Shown here one piece after another: positions 55,225 through 63,524 of a DNA stretch of 64,000 nt (position 1 is the first letter of the stretch; each line of letters starts with the position of its first letter). A program made the position numbers and the translations under genes. The notes beneath the pieces were generated by a model, which saw only the letters and a list, made by a program, of their open reading frames with translations, did not search any database and was not told the DNA's origin. The DNA is from Muraenolepis orangiensis (Eukaryota; Chordata; Actinopteri; Gadiformes; Muraenolepididae), in the NCBI GenBank assembly GCA_027704905.1, contig JANIIK010000620.1, positions 17,119-81,118 on the forward strand, read 5' to 3'.

Positions 55225-56910
55225 ATGGATGAAATTCAGGCATCTGGCGTAAAAATACCTAACTCGCTCTTAGTTAGTAGCCTAACAGATTCAGAGACAG
55301 ACGAGGAACTTTATGATTTCTTAAAGCAATATGGCTCAATTCAGAGAATAATCCCAGTAGACCTGCCCCAGTATGGATCCGACAGGCAGATGATTGTGGA
55401 GTTTGCATATGGCACAGCTGTACAGTCACTGTTAGACATGTTGCCATATAAACTTGTAAGCAAGACTAAGACGAATATTAGTTTTGATATCAAAGCCTTG
55501 GCAGGAGTGTACATTTCTACAGTTGGCCAATCCACTACACAAATGTACATTGAGGAATTGAAGAAAATTGCGAAGCACAGTGGCAAAGACCTTACAGATG
55601 TGTTGAGAAGGGAGCTCCATCACATCAGTGAAACTGTTAAACAAGAGGATCGTGAGAGTCAACAAGAAGACTCTGAAACAAACTTTGATGAAGATCTTGA
55701 CAGTGTTACACAGGTGAGTCGACAGCCCAGTGGGCTTCCCCCACAAAGTGTTCATATCCCTGAGCCCAGGTCAGCATCATATCAACAACCCACCAAAGAA
55801 AGGACACGGCCTACTCTAACTTTCACTGATCTCTATCCATCTGATCAGCAGAAGATTGTTGTTGAACATATTGTGAAGCATGAAGACTCTACAGCACAAA
55901 TGCATGCTTCATTGAGACTCAGACCCTTCTCTGGACGCTGCCCCCGTCCAAACAACGAAGTTGACTATGAGACATGGCGCTCTAATGCAGAATTCCTATT
56001 GAATGATTCTCAACAGTCAGATCTTCACAAATCACGAAGAATACTAGAAAGCCTCTTGTCACCTGCAGTTGACATAGTGAAAAATCTAACCCCTAACTCA
56101 TCCCCATCAATGTATTTGAACATTCTAGACTCAGCCTTTGGCACAGTCGAAGATGGAGACGACCTCTATGCTATGTTTCTAAGCACACTGCAGAACAATG
56201 GCGAGAAATCTTCAGCCTACCTTCTACGACTACAAGTAATGCTGAACACCACCCTCAGGAGAGGTGGAGTAAAAGCAATTGATCTGGACAGCCAGCTTCT
56301 GAAACAATTTTGCAGAGGCTGCTGGGATAATGCTCTACTTTCAGAACTAAAGTTGGAACAAAAGAAGCAAACCCCACCTACTTTTGCAGAGCTCCTCTTG
56401 CTGCTTCGCACTGGAGAGGACAAACGCAACTCTAAAGAATGCCGGATGAAACAGTACTTTGGTGTTTCAAAACAGAAAGTGACCTCACAATTTCAAGCTG
56501 CCTCTTCTGAGTGCACAGGAGAATGCAACGCATTACTGCAAAGACGCAATGAGTCGCGATCTGAAATAGACGACCTGAAAAAACAAATAGCTAAATTGCA
56601 GTTTCAGCTGTCACGACTCTCACTCAAAGACGACAAAACCAGCTCAAATAAAGCACACCCCAGAACTACTACCAACGGGACTAAGCAGAAGCAAATACTG
56701 CCCAGCAACCCTCATAACAATAACAACAACCATAGTAAACAGCCAAGACCCTGGTATTGTTTCCGATGTGGTGAAGACGGGCACATCAAACCTCAGTGTG
56801 AAGGTGAACCCAACCCCTCTCTTGTAGCCTTCAAAAGGAAACTGTTGAGAGAGAAACAGATGGAATGGGAGATGAAAAATGGTCATTTACCATCAGATCA
56901 TTTAAACTAG
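55225..56910 (+). CDS. gag: Element B Gag, PNMA-like
   Basis: 561 residues. The N-terminus (about 1-95) looks like an RRM-type fold (NSLLVSSLTDSETDEELYDF, MIVEFAYGTAV), as in PNMA proteins. A capsid domain lies at about 225-410, with FSGRCPRPNNEVDYETWR, SPSMYLNILDSAFGTVEDGD and QFCRGCWDN, very close to the vertebrate PNMA/ZCCHC12 type. A coiled coil sits at about 455-480 (SEIDDLKKQIAKLQFQL). One CCHC knuckle, CFRCGEDGHIKPQC, lies at about 514-527. It should assemble into RNA-packaging capsids. The stop directly follows a slippery heptamer, so pol is made by -1 frameshift. PNMA genes are known to descend from Ty3-type elements; that this element is near their source is inference. Confidence 0.93.
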   Translation: MDEIQASGVKIPNSLLVSSLTDSETDEELYDFLKQYGSIQRIIPVDLPQYGSDRQMIVEFAYGTAVQSLLDMLPYKLVSKTKTNISFDIKALAGVYISTVGQSTTQMYIEELKKIAKHSGKDLTDVLRRELHHISETVKQEDRESQQEDSETNFDEDLDSVTQVSRQPSGLPPQSVHIPEPRSASYQQPTKERTRPTLTFTDLYPSDQQKIVVEHIVKHEDSTAQMHASLRLRPFSGRCPRPNNEVDYETWRSNAEFLLNDSQQSDLHKSRRILESLLSPAVDIVKNLTPNSSPSMYLNILDSAFGTVEDGDDLYAMFLSTLQNNGEKSSAYLLRLQVMLNTTLRRGGVKAIDLDSQLLKQFCRGCWDNALLSELKLEQKKQTPPTFAELLLLLRTGEDKRNSKECRMKQYFGVSKQKVTSQFQAASSECTGECNALLQRRNESRSEIDDLKKQIAKLQFQLSRLSLKDDKTSSNKAHPRTTTNGTKQKQILPSNPHNNNNNHSKQPRPWYCFRCGEDGHIKPQCEGEPNPSLVAFKRKLLREKQMEWEMKNGHLPSDHLN

Positions 56911-59900
56911 CATCAGCCACTGTTGAGGGACAAATGGAGGCTGAGAAACTGATTAAGTGTCCCAAGGGGAAGCAACGTCCATGGTTAGCATGTTCTAATT
57001 CAAGAGTAGTTACCATACCAAAAAGGCTCATTGGAGCTAAAACTACGGCAAAAGTGACTATTGCTGAGAAAGATTGTAACTGTTTATTAGACACAGGTTC
57101 ACAAGTAACGACAATCCCCAAGTCATTCTACGAACTGAATCTGTCACACTTACCTATTGAGTCTTTGAACAACCTGCTCGAAGTGGAAGCCGCTAATGGC
57201 CAAGATGTCCCCTATTTGGGATATGTTGAAGTTAATATCACATTCCCCAGGAGTTCCCTTGGCCTTGACTTTGAAGTGCCCACTTTAGCCCTGATCGTCC
57301 CTGACATGCAGTCAACCCTGTCAACAGTCTTGATAGGTACTAACACCCTTGATACTCTTTATGAGTTGTACACAAGTGCTGAACTTCAGAACTCCCAGTC
57401 ATTGCCCTATGGGTACAGAGCGCTTCTCCAAACCCTCGAACTGAGACAAAAACAGGAAGTGGACTCCAGTATTGGAGTTGTGAGACTGTCTGGAAAATAT
57501 CCTGAGACTCTTGGCCCTGGTCAGACCAAGGTGTTGGAAGGATCAGTCAGCTGTAAGATACCAAATGTAGGAAAGTGGGTGGTGATCGAATCGTCAAAAA
57601 CATCCTCCTTGCCAGGTGGCCTGATAGTTACAAATGGCTTAGCAAGTCTCCCGCCCAAACTACCTCATTGTGTACTAGTGATCCTCAAAAATGAATCAGA
57701 CCACGATATCACTATCTCCCCAAAGAGCGTGATAGCTGAAGTCAATACCATTCGGAGTGTCCAGCCTGTCACACACAAGAATTCAGACACTCAAACAAAA
57801 CCTGACCAAAAACCAAAGAACAAATTTGACTTTGGAGAGTCTTCAGTTCCCAATGAATGGAAAGAACGCATAACTGAAAAACTGAGCTCCATGTCAGATG
57901 TATTTGCACAGCATGATCTCGACTTTGGGCGCACTGACAAATTAAAACACCACATAAAGCTCAGTAACGAAACAACATTCAAACATAGAGCAAGACCCAT
58001 ACATCCACAAGACGTCGAAGCTGTACGTAAGCATCTACAGGAACTTCTCAGCGCTGAAATCATTCGTGAATCAGAATCCCCCTTTTCTTCGCCGATTGTG
58101 GTTGTCAGAAAGAAGAACGGTGATGTCAGACTCTGTATCGACTATAGAAAACTCAACCTCCAAACAGTGAAAGATGCATATGCTTTGCCCAACGTGGAAG
58201 AGTCCTTTTCAGCATTGAACGGGTCCAAGTGGTTTTCAGTATTGGATTTAAAGTCTGGCTTTTACCAGATTGAAGTGGAAGAGTCAGACAAACACAAAAC
58301 TGCATTTGTTTGCCCACTTGGATTCTTTGAATTTAACAGAATGCCACAAGGAATTACAAATGCCCCAAGCACGTTTCAGAGGCTCATGGAGCGTTGCATG
58401 GGAGATCTGAACCTCAAACAAGCCCTTGTTTTCATTGATGACCTCATTGTCTTTTCGTCAACACTGGAAGAACATGAAGAAAGATTGTTAAATGTACTCA
58501 CAAGGTTGAGAGAGTACGGCCTGAAATTATCTCCCGAGAAATGTAAATTCTTCCAGACGACTGTCAAATATCTGGGACACATTGTGTCAGAGAAAGGCAT
58601 TGAAACAGACCCTGAAAAGATCACCTCACTCAAAACCTGGCCAAAACCAAACAACTTGAAAGAGCTAAGAACCTTTTTGGGATTGTGCGGTTATTACCGC
58701 CGGTTCATAAAAGACTATTCGAAGATTGTGAAACCTCTCAATGCACTCACTGCCGGCTATCCACCTACACAGAAACATCGGAAGCCCAATGTGAAACCAG
58801 AGAAATATCACAACCCTAAAGAAGCCTTTGGTGATAGATGGACAACAGAATGCAAGGATGCATTTGATACTATCATTGACAATTTAACAACAGCTCCAAT
58901 CCTTGGTTTTGCTGATCCCAAGTCACCATACGTCTTGCACACAGATGCAAGCACAATAGGACTAGGCGCTGTCCTGTACCAGGAACAGCAAGGACAGAAA
59001 CGTGTTATTGCATATGCCAGTCGTGGCTTATCACAAAGTGAAGCCAGATACCCAGCACACAAATTGGAGTTCCTTGCCCTTAAATGGGCAGTCACAGACA
59101 AATTCCAAGACTATTTGTATGGAGGCCAATTTGTCGCTGTTACTGACAGCAACCCATTGACCTACGTCCTTACCTCTGCTAAGCTTGACGCCACAAGCTA
59201 CAGATGGCTAGCCGCTCTGTCGACTTTCGACTTCCAATTACAATACAGAGCAGGGAAGCAGAATCAGGACGCAGATGGGTTGTCTAGAAGGCCACACAAT
59301 GGGTTGGCAGATGATCTTATCTCACAGAAAGAGATGGAGAGGATACGGCAATTTGCTCAAAGGCACTTGCCTGAAAATGAAGGGTCAAGCTTGATTGCTG
59401 CGAGCACAGTCAATGCCATTTGTGATAAACACCTGGTTCACAATACCATCAATGGAGAACCTGCAGATAAATTGTCTGGTACCACCTTAGTTTTGTCTCT
59501 AGCACAAAGTCCAAAAGCCATACCAGTAAGCTATGAAGAAGAGGATCAGCTTGGTGGCCTACCTGTCATTCCTCATCTCACCATTGCCGAGCTGGTTCAA
59601 AAGCAGAGAGCTGATACCTGCATCAGGGAAGTTATCAACCAAATGGAGACTGGAGAAAAACCTCCACCCTCTATCAGAAAAGAACTTCCTGAAATCTATC
59701 TGATGTTAAGAGAATGGAACAGACTTGAACTATTAAATGGCGTATTGTACCGCAGAAGACAAGAAGGTGCACGCATGTTTTATCAACTTGTACTGCCGGA
59801 GGAGCTGAGGCCCTCTGTACTAAAGAGCCTTCATGATGACCTTGGCCACATGGGCATTGAACGTACTCTAGACCTGGTCAGAGCGCGTTTCTATTGGCCT

Positions 59901-61520
59901 AAAATGTCAGCTTATGTGGAGCACAAAATTAAGACTTGTAATCGTTGTGTACGACGGAAGTCTTTACCTGAAAGAGCAGCACCACTTGTGAACATCACTG
60001 CCACAAGGCCACTCGAACTTGTGTGTATGGATTTCCTCAGCGTGGAACCAGACTCGAGTAACACCAAAGATATTCTGGTCATCACAGACCATTTCACAAA
60101 GTATGCAGTGGCCATCCCAACAACAAATCAGAAAGCACGAACTGTAGCTAAGTGCTTATGGGAACACTTCTTTGTGCACTATGGCATCCCTGAAAGACTT
60201 CACAGTGATCAAGGTCGTGACTTTGAATCTCGAACGATAAAAGAACTTTGTGAGCTCATTGGTACCCAGAAAATAAGGACTTCTCCCTATCATCCAAGGG
60301 GAAATCCAGTTGAACGTTTCAACAGAACCCTACTTAACATGCTTGGAACTCTTGAGAATCAAAAGAAGTGTCATTGGCGAGAACATGTAAGACCTTTAGT
60401 GCATGCTTATAACTGCACCAAAAATGAAGTAACTGGATTTAGCCCTTACGAGTTAATGTTTGGGCGACAACCTAGATTGCCAGTCGATCTGGCATTTGGC
60501 TTACCTGTTCATCATCAACCAGGTTCACACTCTCAGTATGTTCAAAACCTGAGATCCCATCTTGAAACAAGCTACAGAGTTGCTTCTGAAAATGCAACGA
60601 AAGTAGCAGATCGCAACAAAACAAGATTTGATAAACGTGTTGTTGAATCTACTCTAAAAGAAGGTGATAGAGTCTTGGTCAGAAACATTCGCCTCAGGGG
60701 TAAGCATAAGTTAGCGGACAAATGGGAGTCAGACGTTTACATCGTCTTAAAGCAATCTGGAGACATTCCAGTGTATGTTGTGAGGCCTGAAAATGGAAAA
60801 GGTCCACAAAGAACTCTTCACCGTGACCTTTTGCTGGCGTGTGGGTTCCTTCCTTTAACGCAAGTGGAAGATGAAGCTAACACACAAGTGCCCCCAAGAC
60901 GGCCAAGAACTCGACAGCAACCAAGACAAGAAGGCTCAGATGAAGACGAATTCCAATCTGACCCAGATGAATATTTTCACGAAGGTCACAGGACCTGTGT
61001 TGAGACTGTAGATTTCAATAATATATCTGAAACTACAGAACATCCCCCTGATGAAACGGAACAAGAACCTCTTGAAATGGTATCCACTATTGAGCTAAAT
61101 TCTTCAGATGTAGCCGAGGCTTTCCCTGAAGACGCCCCCGTAGAGGCCTCTGGTTTAGACTTATCTGCTGGAACCCCTGGAGAAAGTAACTTACCTGATC
61201 CTCATGGAAACAGTCCACCTGCTGGACAGAAACAAGAATACGTACCTGAACAGGACTTGAGTAGTGTCCATTCGCCAACTCAAGCTACTCCGGAGGAGAA
61301 TGACAATGAAAGTAATATCAATCAACCTCAAACTGATATGGAGGGAGGTACCCTCAGAAGATCCACCAGAGACAGAAAGGCCCCTGAAAGACTGACTTAC
61401 CCTGAGCTAGGAAATCCATTAGTTACGATAGTACAGTCTTTATTTCAGAGCCTTACGCAAGTAATAACAGAATCGATCTTGCAACCTAAATTAGAAACAC
61501 AAACAGTCCAGATAGAATAG
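56865..61520 (+). CDS. pol: Element B Pol polyprotein
   Basis: Open from 56865, but translation is probably by -1 shift at 56901. Domains: protease with LLDTGSQVTTIP (DTG at residues 76-78); RT at about 400-570 with VFIDDLIVFSS near 520-530; RNase H at about 690-800 (HTDASTIGLGAVLYQ, DADGLSRRP); integrase zinc finger at about 985-1030 (HDDLGHMGIERTLDLVRARF then CNRCVRRKS); D,D,E core at about 1055-1155 (MDFLSVEP, HSDQGRDF, GNPVERFNRT). A basic C-terminal region (LVRNIRLRGKHKLADKWESD) follows, then a long acidic, proline-rich tail of about 220 residues with no chromodomain. All catalytic residues are visible, and integrase follows RT/RNase H, the usual Ty3 order. Confidence 0.95.
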   Translation: MGDEKWSFTIRSFKLASATVEGQMEAEKLIKCPKGKQRPWLACSNSRVVTIPKRLIGAKTTAKVTIAEKDCNCLLDTGSQVTTIPKSFYELNLSHLPIESLNNLLEVEAANGQDVPYLGYVEVNITFPRSSLGLDFEVPTLALIVPDMQSTLSTVLIGTNTLDTLYELYTSAELQNSQSLPYGYRALLQTLELRQKQEVDSSIGVVRLSGKYPETLGPGQTKVLEGSVSCKIPNVGKWVVIESSKTSSLPGGLIVTNGLASLPPKLPHCVLVILKNESDHDITISPKSVIAEVNTIRSVQPVTHKNSDTQTKPDQKPKNKFDFGESSVPNEWKERITEKLSSMSDVFAQHDLDFGRTDKLKHHIKLSNETTFKHRARPIHPQDVEAVRKHLQELLSAEIIRESESPFSSPIVVVRKKNGDVRLCIDYRKLNLQTVKDAYALPNVEESFSALNGSKWFSVLDLKSGFYQIEVEESDKHKTAFVCPLGFFEFNRMPQGITNAPSTFQRLMERCMGDLNLKQALVFIDDLIVFSSTLEEHEERLLNVLTRLREYGLKLSPEKCKFFQTTVKYLGHIVSEKGIETDPEKITSLKTWPKPNNLKELRTFLGLCGYYRRFIKDYSKIVKPLNALTAGYPPTQKHRKPNVKPEKYHNPKEAFGDRWTTECKDAFDTIIDNLTTAPILGFADPKSPYVLHTDASTIGLGAVLYQEQQGQKRVIAYASRGLSQSEARYPAHKLEFLALKWAVTDKFQDYLYGGQFVAVTDSNPLTYVLTSAKLDATSYRWLAALSTFDFQLQYRAGKQNQDADGLSRRPHNGLADDLISQKEMERIRQFAQRHLPENEGSSLIAASTVNAICDKHLVHNTINGEPADKLSGTTLVLSLAQSPKAIPVSYEEEDQLGGLPVIPHLTIAELVQKQRADTCIREVINQMETGEKPPPSIRKELPEIYLMLREWNRLELLNGVLYRRRQEGARMFYQLVLPEELRPSVLKSLHDDLGHMGIERTLDLVRARFYWPKMSAYVEHKIKTCNRCVRRKSLPERAAPLVNITATRPLELVCMDFLSVEPDSSNTKDILVITDHFTKYAVAIPTTNQKARTVAKCLWEHFFVHYGIPERLHSDQGRDFESRTIKELCELIGTQKIRTSPYHPRGNPVERFNRTLLNMLGTLENQKKCHWREHVRPLVHAYNCTKNEVTGFSPYELMFGRQPRLPVDLAFGLPVHHQPGSHSQYVQNLRSHLETSYRVASENATKVADRNKTRFDKRVVESTLKEGDRVLVRNIRLRGKHKLADKWESDVYIVLKQSGDIPVYVVRPENGKGPQRTLHRDLLLACGFLPLTQVEDEANTQVPPRRPRTRQQPRQEGSDEDEFQSDPDEYFHEGHRTCVETVDFNNISETTEHPPDETEQEPLEMVSTIELNSSDVAEAFPEDAPVEASGLDLSAGTPGESNLPDPHGNSPPAGQKQEYVPEQDLSSVHSPTQATPEENDNESNINQPQTDMEGGTLRRSTRDRKAPERLTYPELGNPLVTIVQSLFQSLTQVITESILQPKLETQTVQIE
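56901..56907 (+). promoter_or_regulatory. -1 ribosomal frameshift site T TTA AAC
   Basis: Gag codons CAT TTA AAC TAG give the classic heptamer T TTA AAC, with the gag stop as the very next codon. Slippage yields TTT AAA CTA in the pol frame, which is open. Any downstream pseudoknot was not evaluated. Confidence 0.85.
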
Positions 61521-61568
61521 ACTCCTAAAGCAATGCACAGGGGCGTGCATTAGGTAAAGTGGGGAGGA

Positions 61569-62394
61569 TGTAACCCACATTAAAACATAGTAAATACATT
61601 AGTAAAAGTGTATACATATGTTTTAAATATTGTTTAAAAAACATTAAAGTTATTAAAAGATAGAGGTTAATATTAGTTAATGACATCCCTTTAAGAATAA
61701 AACTAATAAAAGTTGCTATGGCACTGCCGCTTTAAGAGATCGCGAAAAAGAGAAACCCGGAAGCAAGTACGAGCAAGTCATTTTCTGATAGTTTCTTTTA
61801 AAAAGTAAAGAATAGTTAAAAACGGTCAGCAACTCAAGCGGACGGATATGATCAGGATATAAACCAGGATATAAACCAACGGTGTTTTTGTCAACAATGT
61901 TTTTTGCATTGTAAATACTTAGATTCTAGACGGAGAGTGTTGTGCTGCGCGTTGGGGAGGACACCCACGCGCTCAGAAGCGAGATGGCGAGCCAGACCCT
62001 TGGAATTGGATAAAACCTTCGAGCGTTGGAGAGGACTTGGGTTTTTTCTTCTCAAAGGACAATAGGCGACCTCACTGCCAGAGTGGTAGGAGTGTTGAAG
62101 TTTTTTACCAGAACTGAACATTTGTGATACAGTGGGACTGAACTGGAACTTTATTTTTTGTACCTTGGGTTATCATTCCTGTCAGATGTTATGATTTGTT
62201 GTACAAACATTTGTACAATGTTTTTGCATTTGATTTAGATACAGGAATTATTTATTACTTTATTCACTAAAATTGCTGGATTGCATCTAAACCGCCTGGT
62301 CTCTGGTCCAATTATTTTACCATATATCCGCTCCACCCGAACCTAGAACTGGTCCAGTAGCCTAAAACGTTTGCCCAGGCACTGGAGTGCTACA
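61569..62394 (+). repeat. Element B 3' LTR
   Basis: Partner of 54327-55152 with one visible difference. It is preceded by the polypurine tract 61557-61568 and followed by the CATG duplication in rnf121 codons. Confidence 0.93.
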
Positions 62395-63444
62395 CATGCC
62401 AAACACAAGGGCCATGAGCCCATGCACGCAGAGATGTTGCTCATTCTGATCGTCACCTTTGTCGTCGCACAGCTAGTCCTTGTCCAACGGAAACAGAGGC
62501 ACTCCAAGTCATACAATCTGGTGACGCTGTTCCAGATGTGCGTGGTGCCGCTGTACTTTACCACCAAGCTCCACTGGTGGGGGTTCCTCCCCATGTGGTT
62601 CATCTTCTTTGTGGTGACGGCCTTCGTCTCGGTCGGCGCCACTCGCAAGCCCCTCAACTGCACTACGCCCAGGTTGGTCTATAAGTGGTTCCTGCTGCTC
62701 TACAAGATCAGCTATGCTACTGGAATAGTTGGGTACACTGTGGTCATGTTTACTCTCTTTGGTATAAACTTGATCTTCAGAATAAAGCCAGAAGATGCTA
62801 TGGATTTTGGCGTATCACTGCTCTTCTACGGTCTGTACTACGGAGTTTTGGGACGAGACTTCGCTGAAATGTGTGCAGACTTCATGGCTTCAGCAGTTGG
62901 ATACTACCGTTGTTTTTGTCGGAACTTTTCGGTGGCGGTAGCTCCGCTCACCTCGTTATGTAGTCCTATTGTGCCGTTTGTGTGGACCACGGAATGTCAG
63001 TGCGCCTTTGAGACTGCAAAATCCCTTTTGTGCAGTGCCCCTGTTCTAGCAGCCCCTGACTTTGCTCGTCCTTTTCAGCTGGAGGTCGACGCGAGTGCTG
63101 CTGGGGCTGGAGCTGTGCTGTTACAGGAGGGAGAGGGCGACGTGCATCACCCGGTTTGCTACTTCTCGGTGAAGTTCAAGCATCATCAGCTTAACTATTC
63201 CACCATCGAGAAGGAGACGCTGGCGATGCTCCTCGCCCTCCAACATTTTGAGGTGTACGTGGGGTCCAGCTCCATTCCGGTGTTGGTTTACACGGACCAC
63301 AATCCGTTGGTGTTTTTAGCCCAGATGTACAACAGCAATCAGCGATTGATGCGTTGGGCCCTACTGGTGCAGGGCTACAATATTGTCATACGCCACAAAA
63401 AGGGCGTGGACAATGTTGTGGCCGATGCCTTGTCCAGAGGGTAG
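62395..63444 (+). other. rnf121: Captured rnf121 segment fused in frame to Gypsy RNase H
   Basis: From 62395 to about 62907 the frame encodes RNF121 (HAKHKGHEPMHAEM, then about five hydrophobic membrane segments such as LLILIVTFVVAQLVLV and WFIFFVVTAFVSVGA, then RIKPEDAMDFGVSLLFYGLY and RDFAEMCADFMAS). It is intronless although vertebrate rnf121 is a multi-exon gene, so it derives from spliced RNA. It stops before the RING finger. At GYY (62899-62907) it passes without a break into Ty3/Gypsy sequence: RCFCRNFSVAVAPLTSL of the RT-RNase H linker, then RNase H with EVDASAAGAGAVLL, STIEKETLAM, YTDHNPLVF and VADALSRG, ending 63444. With element B removed, this frame is continuous with 53840-54326. 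The predicted product would be a RING-less membrane protein joined to RNase H. Confidence 0.9.
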
Positions 63445-63524
63445 GTCTGGGGGTACTAATCGGATGTTGATTCATAGGTAACAATGTTTTGCTCACCCAA
63501 TAGGTTCGCCTCTATGGGGGGAGG

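Larger units (their letters stand above)
54327..62394 (+). mobile_element. Element B: young intact Ty3/Gypsy with PNMA-like Gag
   Basis: 8068 bp. The 826-bp LTRs (54327-55152 and 61569-62394) sit at a constant offset of 7242. I find a single base difference between them (54406 C, 61648 A). It has a 4-bp target duplication CATG, complete gag (55225-56910) and complete pol (56865-61520). A polypurine tract (AAGTGGGGAGGA) lies directly before the 3' LTR. Its base composition is AT-richer than Gypsy-1. It inserted into element A after the rnf121 capture and is probably still, or was recently, active. Confidence 0.95.

Noticed and set aside
62395..62907. A functional rnf121 gene or ordinary processed pseudogene
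   Set aside because: It ends before the RING finger, lacks a poly-A tail and 3'UTR, and is joined in frame on both sides to retrotransposon pol inside a pair of LTRs.
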